Program-made: the position numbers and the translations under genes
Assembly: GCA_004524445.1 (NCBI GenBank)
Contig: SDNP01000002.1
Location: 83,285-147,284, forward strand
Reading direction: 5' to 3'
Length of the DNA stretch: 64,000 bases
DNA from: Candidatus Thorarchaeota archaeon
GTDB taxonomy: Archaea > Asgardarchaeota > Thorarchaeia > Thorarchaeales > Thorarchaeaceae
The notes under the pieces: model-generated
What the model was told of the DNA's origin: nothing
Databases searched by the model: none
The model's input: the letters and a program-made list of their open reading frames with translations, nothing else
Shown: positions 18,097 through 26,978 of the stretch, piece by piece
Layout: each line of letters starts with the position of its first letter
Numbering within the stretch: position 1 is the first letter of the stretch

Positions 18097-18470
18097 CTCT
18101 TTCTCAATTTCAATATTGCAGCGGCTAAATCGCCTTTTGTTTCTTCAAGAGTTTGCTTTGCCGTTTGAATATCTGTTCCAGTCTGTTCAGCAACCAGTGC
18201 TGCATCTTCCATGGGTATCTCAACTTTCTTCTCTTCAATCGGAGCTGCCTTGCCACCCTTTGTAATATCTCTCTCAGTTTTGGATCCGCTGATTTGATAG
18301 GACTCATTGCCAGCTTGTTTCACAAGCGCTACTTGTGGGTCTTCTATCACCCATTCCTTGTCAGCAAATCGAATGATCACTTCATTTACTCCATCAATGT
18401 CTTTTTGTTCTATGCCCATCTTCTTCATCATTCTAGCAAGTTGCTTAGGTGACAGTCCTCTGAAACCCAT
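18093..18470 (-). CDS. nac: Nascent polypeptide-associated complex protein, archaeal NAC
   Basis: The protein has 125 residues from the ATG at 18470, preferred because GAGG lies nine bases upstream; an ATG at 18485 is the alternative. GLSPKQLARMMKKMGI matches the usual start of archaeal NAC. A NAC beta-barrel domain (VIIRFADKEWVIEDPQVALV) follows, and the C-terminal UBA domain reads IPMEDAALVAEQTGTDIQTA. It binds nascent chains at the ribosome as a homodimer. The gene ends into the atpD pseudogene. Confidence 0.9.
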   Translation of the reverse strand: MGFRGLSPKQLARMMKKMGIEQKDIDGVNEVIIRFADKEWVIEDPQVALVKQAGNESYQISGSKTERDITKGGKAAPIEEKKVEIPMEDAALVAEQTGTDIQTAKQTLEETKGDLAAAILKLRKS

Positions 18471-18546
18471 TGTTTTTTTCCTCATGATATATTCGTGTTT
18501 ACATACTACACTAGGTTCAATTCTATCAAACGATAAAACAATTACG

Positions 18547-19392
18547 TTATCTGTTAGAATCAAGGTTGATATCAAAGACCATATGACTAACGCCCGGTGA
18601 ATACTTCTTAATCGGTCTGGAAGAAATTTTGGCCATGAATCCATATTCTGAAGATTCAGTAATAATTGTATTACGGATTTTCCTCTCATCATTTCCATGT
18701 ACTAAGCTGTGCATATGGATAATCCCGCCCCGGAATCGTAATCCATTCAACGCATGTGGCAAATAATCAACTGTATCATGTAGATATCCCATCACAATTC
18801 TATCCGCATCCCTAAATGTCACATCTCTGCAGTCTCCTAATACTGCCGTCATATTCTCATGAACCTCATTCATTCTGATGTTCTGACATAGGAAATCGTA
18901 TGCCAAGTCATTAATATCAATGGCCAAGACATTTGCCCCTGAATGAAAAGCTATTGGCAATGAAAACTGGCCGACACAAGCAAACATGTCAACAACATGC
19001 TCATCTGAACTAACCTGCTGAGAGAGAAAAATTCTCTCATTCACATTGCCTCGAGAAAATGTAATTCGCATCGGATTGAGTTTGAATTCTATCCCGTTCT
19101 CGGTATGAGTTGTTGTTGTGTTCTTACTACCAGCCACTAGTTTGTAGTTCGGAATTCGTTTTTGACCACGTGTTGGCCCCATTCTTACTCCAACGGATTT
19201 GGATCTAGACTCAAATTCTAATGTGAGCTCTCCAATAACATCTGCCAAAGGTAGTAGATCGGGGTGAATACTCAATAGCACCACGTGACCGATTAATTGA
19301 TACCCCTTGGGAAGCTTAGCAGGGTCCTCTATAGAATTGCCAATCGCATTCACTAAGAAATCATAATATTTCATGCTCTCAACTTCAATCAA
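18547..19392 (-). CDS. tRNA-Phe wybutosine pathway transferase Taw2 (Trm5/TYW2 family)
   Basis: The 281-residue protein uses SAM; Taw2/TYW2 transfers the aminocarboxypropyl group onto 4-demethylwyosine at G37 of tRNA-Phe. The SAM-binding motif is VVDMFACVGQFSLPIA, then VLAIDINDLAYDFLCQNI. The sequence DRIVMGYLHDT, then GGIIHMHSL, fits TYW2 better than Trm5, which has an NLP-type motif there. The start may be TTG 19392 or ATG 19374. It follows the PAN gene by 18 bases on the same strand, so the two probably share a transcript. Confidence 0.8.
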   Translation of the reverse strand: MIEVESMKYYDFLVNAIGNSIEDPAKLPKGYQLIGHVVLLSIHPDLLPLADVIGELTLEFESRSKSVGVRMGPTRGQKRIPNYKLVAGSKNTTTTHTENGIEFKLNPMRITFSRGNVNERIFLSQQVSSDEHVVDMFACVGQFSLPIAFHSGANVLAIDINDLAYDFLCQNIRMNEVHENMTAVLGDCRDVTFRDADRIVMGYLHDTVDYLPHALNGLRFRGGIIHMHSLVHGNDERKIRNTIITESSEYGFMAKISSRPIKKYSPGVSHMVFDINLDSNR

Positions 19393-19410
19393 GGAAAACG
19401 ATTGCTGATT

Positions 19411-20622
19411 TTAGCCGTACATATGCGATTTAATCTCGTTAGCTCTTCCTCTATTCCTGACTTTCTCTATGGCCATTCTAAAGTCAGTCTGAGTGACATA
19501 TCCGCGTTCAGCTCGAATTGCAAACATACCTGCTTCAGTGACAATTGCCTTCAAATCAGCTCCAGTAGTTCCCCGAGTCGCTGAAACAAGCTGATTATAA
19601 TCGACATCAGAATCTACAGTTAGTGGCCTAGTATGAATCTTGAAGATTTCTTTTCGACCCTTTTCATCAGGTTTTGGAAAGTCTATGATTCTGTCGAATC
19701 TCCCAGGACGGAGCAAAGCCGGATCCAAAATGTCGGGTCTATTTGTGGCACCCAAAATTGCAACTTGACCTCGACTTTCAAATCCATCTAATTCGCTCAG
19801 AAGCTGCATCAAGGTTCTCTGAACCTCTCGGTCTCCAGATGTTGCTATGTCCAGCCTTTGTGAACCTACAGCATCGAGCTCATCAATAAACACTATTGCT
19901 GGAGATTTCTCTTTGGCCAACATGAATATCTCTCGCACCAAACGAGCACCTTCTCCAATGAACTTCTGAACAAGTTCCGATCCAATGACACGAATAAATG
20001 TCGCATTTGTCTGATGCGCAACTGCTCTCGCACTCAATGTCTTGCCTGTTCCTGGCGGGCCTGTAAGTAAGACACCTCTGGGAGGCTCAATTCCAATTTG
20101 TTCAAACAACTCGGGTTTCAGCAGGGGATACTCGACAGTTTCTTGTATCTCTCTGAGCTGCTCCTCTAGGCCACCAATATCTACATATGACACTTGAGGT
20201 TTCTCTTCAATCTCCATCGCACGAATGAGTGGATCTCTCGAAGGAGGGAGTTCTTGTGTTACTGCAAACGATCTTTGATTGAGGGCAACACGCGTTCCAG
20301 ATTGTAACTTCTCACTCGATATAGAAGATGAAACATGAACAACAAAATTTGGTCCAGTTGAGCTTTTCACTATTGCTCGACCATCTTCAAGCATTTCGAC
20401 AATGGTAGCCGTAATCAATGGCGATTGTCTTAGCTTCTCCAGTTCTGTCCTAAGAGTTTGAGTCTCCTTCTCAAGCCTACTACATTCGGCGTGGAGGATT
20501 TGCTTCTCTGTTTCCAGTGCTCTAAGACGTCTCTCCAAATGTCGAGCATAGCTCTGTGAATATGAAGAGTCCTCGACGCCACCATCTTCTTTTGCATCAG
20601 TACTACCTGGCAATCGATGCAC
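19411..20622 (-). CDS. pan: Proteasome-activating nucleotidase
   Basis: The 403-residue AAA ATPase unfolds substrates for the 20S proteasome. It has an N-terminal coiled coil (about residues 26-66), an OB domain ([24 protein letters not shown]), a Walker A motif GPPGTGKT near 187, a Walker B motif FIDELDAVG near 242, and the second-region-of-homology segment [20 protein letters not shown]. The C-terminus is MYG, a hydrophobic-Tyr-X tail of the kind that docks into the 20S ring. The start is GTG behind GAGGT. A 16-mer lies about 110 bases upstream. Confidence 0.95.
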   Translation of the reverse strand: MHRLPGSTDAKEDGGVEDSSYSQSYARHLERRLRALETEKQILHAECSRLEKETQTLRTELEKLRQSPLITATIVEMLEDGRAIVKSSTGPNFVVHVSSSISSEKLQSGTRVALNQRSFAVTQELPPSRDPLIRAMEIEEKPQVSYVDIGGLEEQLREIQETVEYPLLKPELFEQIGIEPPRGVLLTGPPGTGKTLSARAVAHQTNATFIRVIGSELVQKFIGEGARLVREIFMLAKEKSPAIVFIDELDAVGSQRLDIATSGDREVQRTLMQLLSELDGFESRGQVAILGATNRPDILDPALLRPGRFDRIIDFPKPDEKGRKEIFKIHTRPLTVDSDVDYNQLVSATRGTTGADLKAIVTEAGMFAIRAERGYVTQTDFRMAIEKVRNRGRANEIKSHMYG

Positions 20623-20730
20623 CTCGACCTCACTTTCTATAGTATCGATTTAAGGATATCCTTAACGTTCACCATTTTTTGTATCAGGGTTTCAATTCTC
20701 TACATAATGTTATTTTCACATTCCATTTTC

Positions 20731-20746
20731 GTAATACCAGTATTAC
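20731..20746. promoter_or_regulatory. Dispersed 16-mer, palindrome GTAATACCAGTATTAC
   Basis: Perfect GTAATAC/GTATTAC arms around CA, between the pan gene and tRNA-Thr. This is the last intergenic copy I noticed in the window. Confidence 0.45.
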
Positions 20747-20782
20747 AATACAGGGGAGAAATGTTTTACAAAAGGAATGAGA

Positions 20783-20878
20783 TGGAGCCCCAGGCGAGAG
20801 TTGAACTCGCGATCTCCTGATTACAAGTCAGGCGCAGTTTCGACCTGCATAAGCAGTAGGCCGCTTTGCTACTGGGGC
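20783..20878 (-). tRNA. tRNA-Thr (TGT) with a 19-base intron near position 25/26
   Basis: The acceptor arms GCCCCAG and CTGGGGC, the anticodon stem CCTGA/TCAGG with loop CTTGTAA, and the T arm GCGAG/CTCGC are all complete, and CCA is encoded. Nineteen extra bases (about 20834-20852) sit between the D stem and the anticodon stem; removing them gives a standard 74-base tRNA. The boundaries are ambiguous because CTGC repeats at both ends. I cannot draw a proper bulge-helix-bulge, so the splice sites are approximate. Confidence 0.85.
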
Positions 20879-21195
20879 ACAATTGCTCTCCTCATGGTAT
20901 GTGTTATAGAGTTTTCGTAGTATCAAATAACTCGCTTCAGAATACCACTGGAATTAAGGATATTGAGGATAAAAAGGAATATTCGGGACGGATTTTCTGA
21001 TTCTATGAGATTACTAGTGGTATATTAGGCACATGTTTATGAAGCCCTAAGCTTCAGTAAGTAATAGAAAGAAGTATCATTGAGTCCGATGAGTGTGACA
21101 TCAGGGTCATACAAACCCTCAATGCCTATAAGAAATCTAAAATAGTATACATAGGATTCCATCTTCTGTGGATATGTACTAGTAGGTGACGCCAA
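20879..21195. other. Gap without a recognisable gene
   Basis: The 317 bases between tRNA-Thr and the GPP-rich protein gene show no supported ORF. A TTCCAGTGGTATT-type element (complement at 20945-20957) recalls the palindromes upstream of iorA. Nothing else stands out. Confidence 0.4.
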
Positions 21196-22215
21196 TTGCA
21201 AACCCCTTACAGCGAATTTACGAGGTTCATCTTTGAATTATTTCAGAATCTAACTGATATCTTCCAACCACTTGGAATTCCTTTTGGCCCAATTGCATGG
21301 TTCTATATAATCACAGTTGCACCCTTATTTGTAATCATACTAGTACTGGTTGTGCGGAAACGTGGTGCTGCAAAAGACGATGTGACACAAGGTATTCAAA
21401 GAATTATTGCATCAACTGGTGACGTTTCCAGCGGCATATCAGGGACAAAGAAACTAGGATTTATCACAAGCCCCTCTGACGCCCTTGTTTTCCTAAAAAT
21501 AGAAGAAAATGCAATCAAGCAAGCTCTATCTGCAGCTGAATACTACTCAAATCAAGGCGATCTTGACTCCGAGATTGCGGATAAAATCGCCACTGTCTAC
21601 AACAATAGACTTGCTGCTGTGCAAACAGCAATCGCTAAGGACCAAGACCTAAAGGATATTGTCGATGCAGATACAGCTATTGACAAAGCAAGATCTGACT
21701 ATTTACAGAAGCTGGCAGCGATGTCTGGAACTGCTGTGGAATCAGATACGGAAGAAGCAGGCCCACCAAGTGTTGGCCCTCCAACTTCAGCAGCTGAACC
21801 TACCTCACCAGTAGAACCAGCGGAAGCCGGTCCTCCATCAGGCGGTCCCCCAGGCGGTGCCGCACCAAGTGCAGGCCCACCAGGTGGTGCACCTAGCGGA
21901 GGCCCGCCGAGTGGCGGCCCACCCAGCGGAGGTCCCCCAACTGGAGGTCCACCTACTGGCAGTGCCCCTTCCAGTGGAGTCCCGCCGGGCGGGGACACTC
22001 CTAGTGCTGAACCCCCAAGCGGTGCCGCACCAAGTGCAGGCCCACCAGGTGGTGTACCAAGCAGTGCTCCACCGACTGCAGAAGCCGCACCGGCTGAAAT
22101 GGCTGCTGCCCCAGATACGGTCGCCAAACCTTCTACCAGTGGAAGTAAAAGCTCACTACAATCTGAGATGCTAGCTGAAATGGAACGTCTTAAGGCCCTT
22201 ATGAGTGGCGATTAA
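21196..22215 (+). CDS. Membrane-anchored protein with a Gly-Pro-Pro-rich segment
   Basis: The 339-residue protein starts with TTG. It has one strong membrane segment (about residues 31-53, WFYIITVAPLFVIILVLVV) followed by a basic stop-transfer stretch, a helical domain to about residue 180, then about 110 residues rich in GGPPSGGPPTGG-like repeats (about 185-297). It ends in an amphipathic helix, LQSEMLAEMERLKALM. The topology suggests a cytoplasmic tail of low complexity. Proline-rich tracts can bind profilin-like or SH3-like partners; this is inference. The family is not recognised. Confidence 0.75.
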   Translation: MQTPYSEFTRFIFELFQNLTDIFQPLGIPFGPIAWFYIITVAPLFVIILVLVVRKRGAAKDDVTQGIQRIIASTGDVSSGISGTKKLGFITSPSDALVFLKIEENAIKQALSAAEYYSNQGDLDSEIADKIATVYNNRLAAVQTAIAKDQDLKDIVDADTAIDKARSDYLQKLAAMSGTAVESDTEEAGPPSVGPPTSAAEPTSPVEPAEAGPPSGGPPGGAAPSAGPPGGAPSGGPPSGGPPSGGPPTGGPPTGSAPSSGVPPGGDTPSAEPPSGAAPSAGPPGGVPSSAPPTAEAAPAEMAAAPDTVAKPSTSGSKSSLQSEMLAEMERLKALMSGD

Positions 22216-22315
22216 ACAAAAACAGAATGATGGACAATTTTCCCGATATAGGAACATGATATCCAGAAAATCTCCCAAGTGGTAGTTATTAGCAATTGCA
22301 TGACCAAGGTAATGT

Positions 22316-22522
22316 ATGGAGCCAGCTCAACGTCGAATCATAGGCGATAATGTCTATCATCTTGCCAAAATATTTGAGCATGGTACTGAAGCCGTTCGAC
22401 TTGCAAGACATCTCAAAAAAAGGAATCATGTGATTCTGTCGAGAACGTCAAACGGGGAGTGGGCAGTATATCACAGGCCCAAATCCAAAAGCAAAGAAAT
22501 ATCCTTGGAGTCCATGCATTAG
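22316..22522 (+). CDS. Small basic uncharacterised protein
   Basis: A 68-residue product with ATG behind AAGGTAATG. It has a helical N-terminal half (QRRIIGDNVYHLAKIFEHGTE) and a short beta-like part (HVILSRTSNGEWAVYHRP). No cysteine pairs or membrane segment are seen. It may be cotranscribed with rpiA, which starts 68 bases further on. The family is not recognised. Confidence 0.6.
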   Translation: MEPAQRRIIGDNVYHLAKIFEHGTEAVRLARHLKKRNHVILSRTSNGEWAVYHRPKSKSKEISLESMH

Positions 22523-22590
22523 TTTTTATTCCACTCATTGGTTCAATTCTTGAACACGGATAGCATTGACTAATGGTTTAGGGAGAAAGA

Positions 22591-23274
22591 ATGATGTCGA
22601 AAGCAAAACAGGAAGCTGCAATGAGTGCATTAAATGTGGTTCCAGATAGTGGAGCTATTGGTCTTGGTAGTGGCTCTACAGTGGCAATATTCGCGAAAGA
22701 GCTTGGAAAAAAAATTGGTCAAGGCCAAGTTGACATCAAAGTTGTTCCCAGCTCCTATCAAGCATATCAGCTTGCGATTAGACACTCCATCCCCCTTACA
22801 AATCTAGATTTAAATCCCCTTCTTTCAATCACAGTGGATGGTGCTGATGAAGTAGACAAAAATCTGAACTTGACAAAAGGCGGTGGAGGAGCTCTTTTTC
22901 AAGAGAAAATAGTGGCTTCTGCTTCTGATGAACTACATATTATAGTCGACGAATCAAAATTGGTAGATAACTTATCAACTAAATTACCAATTCCCATAGA
23001 AGTACTTCCTTTCTCTCTTGGAGTAGTCAAAAGAAAAATCGAAGCAATGAGTATTCAAGTGAAAGTTAGAGAAGCAAAGAGGAAAATGGGGCCTGTTATA
23101 ACTGATAATGGAAACTTCATTCTCGATTTGAAATTCGCCAAACCAATAGAAGAACCCGGAGAAATTGCTACACAACTAAAGATGATCCCTGGGGTTATTG
23201 AAACAGGTTTGTTTATGGGAATGACCACCCAAGTTCATGTCGGCACAGAAACACAATCATACATTTTGGAATGA
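22591..23274 (+). CDS. rpiA: Ribose-5-phosphate isomerase A
   Basis: The 227-residue protein interconverts ribulose-5-phosphate and ribose-5-phosphate. IGLGSGSTVAIFAKELG, TVDGADEVDKNLNLTKGGGGAL with the catalytic Asp/Glu region, and a lysine near VDESKLVD are the RpiA motifs. The length is typical. GGGAGAAAG precedes two ATG codons. It supplies ribose for nucleotides in an organism that probably lacks the oxidative pentose pathway (inference). Confidence 0.95.
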   Translation: MMSKAKQEAAMSALNVVPDSGAIGLGSGSTVAIFAKELGKKIGQGQVDIKVVPSSYQAYQLAIRHSIPLTNLDLNPLLSITVDGADEVDKNLNLTKGGGGALFQEKIVASASDELHIIVDESKLVDNLSTKLPIPIEVLPFSLGVVKRKIEAMSIQVKVREAKRKMGPVITDNGNFILDLKFAKPIEEPGEIATQLKMIPGVIETGLFMGMTTQVHVGTETQSYILE

Positions 23275-23287
23275 ATCAAACTGTAGA

Positions 23288-23395
23288 TGGCGGGCCCGCC
23301 CGGATTCGAACCGGGGAAAACTTGCTTAGGAGGCAAGTGCCCTATGGGCCGACATAGGGAACAAACCCTAACATTCCCGGCTAGGCCACGGGCCC
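23288..23395 (-). tRNA. tRNA-Arg (CCT) with a 30-base intron in the D loop
   Basis: Acceptor GGGCCCG/CGGGCCC, anticodon arm CTTGC-CTCCTAA-GCAAG, T arm CCCGG/CCGGG and encoded CCA. The intron lies at 23346-23375, near position 19/20. It forms a clean bulge-helix-bulge: a four-base-pair helix GCCG/CGGC flanked by three-base bulges GGA and CCA. Splicing restores the D loop TAGCCGGGATAG and a 78-base tRNA. Confidence 0.93.
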
Positions 23396-23444
23396 TTCGA
23401 TGCGTCGAAATCCCAAGTTGCTGTTAAACGTTTTGCGCTCTCGC

Positions 23445-24725
23445 TTATTGCGCTACCTTTGCAGATATTTCAGCACCTTCTTCCATGGCGTCAACTAACA
23501 TGCTACCCTGCCTAGTCTTAATGCGTATTGAACTCTCACCATTTTTCCCAATCACAGTGGTAAAGAGATAGATGTCATCTGCATAAATCTCCAACCGCTG
23601 TTTAGCGTATTTTCTACCAGCATACACCTTTACTTTCTTTTTTGAGTAACTGACAGAAACTGGCACGGTCTGTCCAGGAACCCCTCTGTACCTTGATCTG
23701 TCTTGTTTACCTGTTCTTGGACTACCACCTTTCACAGGCACAACTACCTTCTCGCCGCCAAAGGTAAAAATCTCATATTCTAGCCATCCTTGCTCAAAAT
23801 CTCTTACCTCAATGACGGGTCTAGCGAGGTCTCTTTTGGAACTACTCATACCCGTTGGCAATTTTACCTTAAGGGAAAGCGAAACCACTTTGGCAACCAA
23901 CCCCGCCTCGATATGAATGACGGTATCTACTGTACTAGGTAGTTGACCGAGTTCAACACGTCCTCCCAACATCAATCTCTGAATCGCGTCTATTGGTGAG
24001 CCCGCATGAACTACACCAACCATACCAACTCCAGCTGATCTCAAATCAGAGTACGCCTGAAAATCTGCATCCTTTCTTAGCTCGTCATATATTACATAAT
24101 CAGGACGCACTAGTAGCAAGATGTCAGCTGCCTTTTCCATACTTCCGTCAAGCGGTGAATACTGCACTATCTCATCATCCACTTGCAAATCTCTTGGCTG
24201 TTCAAGTGTTTTTACGATGTTATCTTTGGAACTATAGAATTCTGCCAATGCAGCAGAAAAAGTACTCTTTCCCGAGCCTGGTGACCCTGTTACGAGTATT
24301 CCTTCTGCTCGTGTTTCAAGTCGCTTCATAAGTTTAGTACTGAGATGGTAGTCTTCCATAGACAATTTAGTGATGGGCCTGATTGCTGAAATCTCATATT
24401 TATCAGCAAAGGGCGGCATTGCAATTGCTATACGCAAGTTTCTCAACTGCACAACTGCCGCACCATCTTCTTCAATTTCAATGAATGACTCTCTATCATA
24501 CGTGGCAGTTTCAATTATTGCTGTGGCAAGTGTGTCCAGCTCTTCGTGTGTAAGCAGCCTTTCAGAGAGCTTCACGAGACTCCAATCACCCGGTGAACCA
24601 CGTTTTGCGCGAGGCGGATTATTTTCCACAAGATGTACACTCATCGTATGGTCATCAAAAAACGCGTTTAGAGTGAGTATCTCTTCTTCATAATTATCAT
24701 CATCGATCCAATCATTTCTCATCAT
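23445..24725 (-). CDS. PilT-family ATPase with KH-like tail, lacking the PIN domain
   Basis: The 426-residue protein resembles archaeal COG1855 ATPases. [17 protein letters not shown] and the AKRGSPGDW segment are typical of the region after the PIN domain. The P-loop is GSPGSGKST (147-155), and [10 protein letters not shown], then [15 protein letters not shown], are PilT/VirB11-like Walker B and box motifs. The C-terminal quarter looks KH-like ([19 protein letters not shown]). The N-terminal PIN nuclease domain of the usual roughly 600-residue form is absent. The ATG overlaps the end of the EndA-like gene by four bases. Confidence 0.8.
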   Translation of the reverse strand: MMRNDWIDDDNYEEEILTLNAFFDDHTMSVHLVENNPPRAKRGSPGDWSLVKLSERLLTHEELDTLATAIIETATYDRESFIEIEEDGAAVVQLRNLRIAIAMPPFADKYEISAIRPITKLSMEDYHLSTKLMKRLETRAEGILVTGSPGSGKSTFSAALAEFYSSKDNIVKTLEQPRDLQVDDEIVQYSPLDGSMEKAADILLLVRPDYVIYDELRKDADFQAYSDLRSAGVGMVGVVHAGSPIDAIQRLMLGGRVELGQLPSTVDTVIHIEAGLVAKVVSLSLKVKLPTGMSSSKRDLARPVIEVRDFEQGWLEYEIFTFGGEKVVVPVKGGSPRTGKQDRSRYRGVPGQTVPVSVSYSKKKVKVYAGRKYAKQRLEIYADDIYLFTTVIGKNGESSIRIKTRQGSMLVDAMEEGAEISAKVAQ

Positions 24726-25351
24726 TCATAATCTCCTATTTTCTGCAATTCCATTCTCGCTACAGTGTAATAGTTGACCTCTCCATTTTGGTCAACCAGA
24801 GCAAAAACAAGTTCTTTTCTGGAGGTAGCAGCTGTTTCCGTTACCAAATCTAGCTCGTTCAGGGATATGGGATTACCTTCCTTCAAGACGTATACCAACT
24901 GATTTGCAACTGAGTTCCCAGGCTTGTCGCCTCTCTCATATACTCTAAACCCAATCCCTGACCCAAACCCTGACCTAACAGCATAACCCCGACTCCTGAG
25001 GTCACGAAATACAAGATATTTACTCCAGAGATTTTTGTCGGTTTGGGAAACTTGACTCACAATATCTTCCGCGTCCATGACATTTCCAGCAGGGGTTTCA
25101 ACTACGATGCGACTTCGTTCAATCAGATGAAGCATTTCAATGGGAGACAATTCCAACTCTGCATTTGGTAGCCTCTCACCATAGAATCCTTGCTGTGAAA
25201 TTCTATCAGCATCTTCTTTGCCAACTATTGCTTTTTTCCCACTAAAAATTGCTTTTGATGGTTCTTCATCCTCTGATTCTTCTTGATTCACCTCATGATT
25301 TGACTCATTTTCCGTTTCATCGAAATCATACTTGTCAGACACAATACACAC
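24722..25351 (-). CDS. tRNA-splicing endonuclease-like subunit without the catalytic histidine
   Basis: The 209-residue protein has an acidic extension (1-35), an EndA N-terminal domain (GFYGERLPNAELELSPIEMLHL) and an EndA catalytic-type domain (YLVFRDLRSRGYAVRSG). Of the Tyr-His-Lys triad, Tyr138 (FRVYERG) and Lys179 (SRKELVFALVD) align. The segment that should carry His (as in EHSVYLV) reads NSVANQLV. It may be a structural partner in a hetero-tetramer, or an altered enzyme. The start is GTG. The PilT-like ATPase follows in the same operon. Confidence 0.8.
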   Translation of the reverse strand: MCIVSDKYDFDETENESNHEVNQEESEDEEPSKAIFSGKKAIVGKEDADRISQQGFYGERLPNAELELSPIEMLHLIERSRIVVETPAGNVMDAEDIVSQVSQTDKNLWSKYLVFRDLRSRGYAVRSGFGSGIGFRVYERGDKPGNSVANQLVYVLKEGNPISLNELDLVTETAATSRKELVFALVDQNGEVNYYTVARMELQKIGDYE

Positions 25352-25399
25352 ACATACTTGGGCGGCGTAATTAATGTGAAAAACTCTTCGACATGACAG

Positions 25400-25927
25400 A
25401 TGGTAAGAACTATAGCATATAGAAGATATTCACTTTCTGTGATCGACCCTAAATTGACTGAACAACTCATGCAATTCTTATCGAATAGCAAAAGAGTAGC
25501 AATCTTAGGTATTGGGAACGACCTCAGAACAGACGACGGAATTGGCCCCTTTGTAGTTGAGAATCTGCAGACCAATAATGATAACGTATTGATTGAAGAC
25601 GTTGGTTCCGTACCCGAGGCATTTACAAAAAGAGTCTCCGAATTTGGGGCTGATAGAGTCATCCTTATCGACGCTGCAGATATGAGAAAACCTGTGGGAC
25701 ATATCGAGCTCGTGACAAAGGATCGAATTGGAGGCATCGCCATTAGCACACATAGTATGCCTCTCTCACTTTTGATGGAATATCTTGAGCAACAAACTGA
25801 TGCCCAAACAATTCTGATAGGAATTCAGCCTCAAAATATCCAATTTGGGGACCGCATGACTCCAGAATTGAAGCTCATCGGTAAGAAGCTTATTAGCATG
25901 ATCGACTCTATCTTGAAAACATACTAG
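25400..25927 (+). CDS. Hydrogenase maturation protease, HycI/HyaD family
   Basis: The protein trims the C-terminus of [NiFe]-hydrogenase large subunits. VAILGIGNDLRTDDGIGPFV and ISTHSMPLSLLMEYL are the family motifs, with Asp and His as nickel-sensing residues. There are 175 residues from the ATG at 25400, although the first 20 look untypical and a GTG at 25439 is a possible later start. mtnA follows after 13 bases. Along with hypF it implies that a hydrogenase is encoded outside the window. Confidence 0.88.
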   Translation: MVRTIAYRRYSLSVIDPKLTEQLMQFLSNSKRVAILGIGNDLRTDDGIGPFVVENLQTNNDNVLIEDVGSVPEAFTKRVSEFGADRVILIDAADMRKPVGHIELVTKDRIGGIAISTHSMPLSLLMEYLEQQTDAQTILIGIQPQNIQFGDRMTPELKLIGKKLISMIDSILKTY

Positions 25928-25940
25928 AGAGGTAAGTACA

Positions 25941-26978
25941 ATGTACCGGACAATAGAATGGTTGGATGAAAAAAATCAGGTGCGACTAGTAGACCAAACA
26001 AAACTGCCACTGACCAAGGCATTCATCGTAACTGGAAGCCATGAGCGCATAGCGGAATCTATCAAAGTCATGGAAATCCGAGGTGCTCCCGCCATAGGTG
26101 CAGCTGCAGCGATGGGAATGGCACTGGCTGCTTTGGAAAGTAACGCAGAAACCAAGAAGCAGCTAATTTCAGACTTGGAAGCTGCTGCTGAAACCCTGAA
26201 CACTCGTCCCACTGCTGTGAACTTGACATGGGCGACTAATCGAATACTGCAAGTTGCAAATGCAACTGAGGGTGATGTTGAATCTATTATTGACCGACTT
26301 ATTGAAGAAGCAAAGGAAGTTGCTGAAGAAGATGTACGTATGTGCAGGGCTATTGGCGAAAACGCTTTGCCCTTCATTGAATCTGGCGCCACAATCCAGA
26401 CAATCTGCAATGCCGGTTCTCTGGCAACAGTCCATCTTGGCACAGTAGGTGCAGTGGTCAGAGTAGCCCATGAAGAGCATGCTGGTAATATTAGCGTATT
26501 TGCTGCAGAAACTCGTCCCCGTCAACAAGGCGCCAGATTAACGGTTTATGAATTCATGGAGGATGATATAGACACGACACTGATTACGGATGGTATGATT
26601 GGGACCGTTTTCAAACAAGGGATGGTTGACTGTTGTGTAGTTGGCAGTGACAGAGTTCTTGGAACTGGACACGTCACCAATAAGATAGGAACCTATACTA
26701 TGGCCATTACCGCGAAGCATCATGATATTCCCTTCTATGTCGTTGCTCCTACTAGTACAGTCGATATCGACAACGGACCCGAAAGCGTTGAAATCGAAGA
26801 ACGTGATCCAGATGAGATACGCATCATCAATGGAGAGTACGTGACCCGACCCGATGCCAAGGTCTACAACCCTGCATTTGACATAACGCCCCCTGAACTC
26901 ATCACGGCAATCATCACTGAGAAGGGAGTTGTAGAGAATCCCACTAGAGCAAAGATGAGGGAGATGTACGAGAAATAG
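25941..26978 (+). CDS. mtnA: S-methyl-5-thioribose-1-phosphate isomerase
   Basis: The 345-residue member of the eIF2B-like isomerase family has IRGAPAIGAAAAMGMAL, the catalytic Cys156 in ICNAGSLAT and Asp237 in VGSDRVLGTGHVTNKIGTY. It converts methylthioribose-1-phosphate to the ribulose form in methionine salvage. Related archaeal enzymes act on ribose-1,5-bisphosphate, but the N-terminal IEWLDEKNQVRLVDQTKLP is of the MtnA type. The ATG is placed by GAGGT seven bases upstream. Confidence 0.92.
   Translation: MYRTIEWLDEKNQVRLVDQTKLPLTKAFIVTGSHERIAESIKVMEIRGAPAIGAAAAMGMALAALESNAETKKQLISDLEAAAETLNTRPTAVNLTWATNRILQVANATEGDVESIIDRLIEEAKEVAEEDVRMCRAIGENALPFIESGATIQTICNAGSLATVHLGTVGAVVRVAHEEHAGNISVFAAETRPRQQGARLTVYEFMEDDIDTTLITDGMIGTVFKQGMVDCCVVGSDRVLGTGHVTNKIGTYTMAITAKHHDIPFYVVAPTSTVDIDNGPESVEIEERDPDEIRIINGEYVTRPDAKVYNPAFDITPPELITAIITEKGVVENPTRAKMREMYEK

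Noticed and set aside
18486..18698. N-terminal extension of the NAC reading frame
   Set aside because: Lies antiparallel to nothing useful and over the Taw2 3' end on the same strand in another frame; NAC starts at GLSPKQL in relatives.
21699..22127. 142-codon minus-strand ORF over the GPP repeats
   Set aside because: A shadow of the low-complexity GC-rich repeat; GGPP-like on both strands by base composition.
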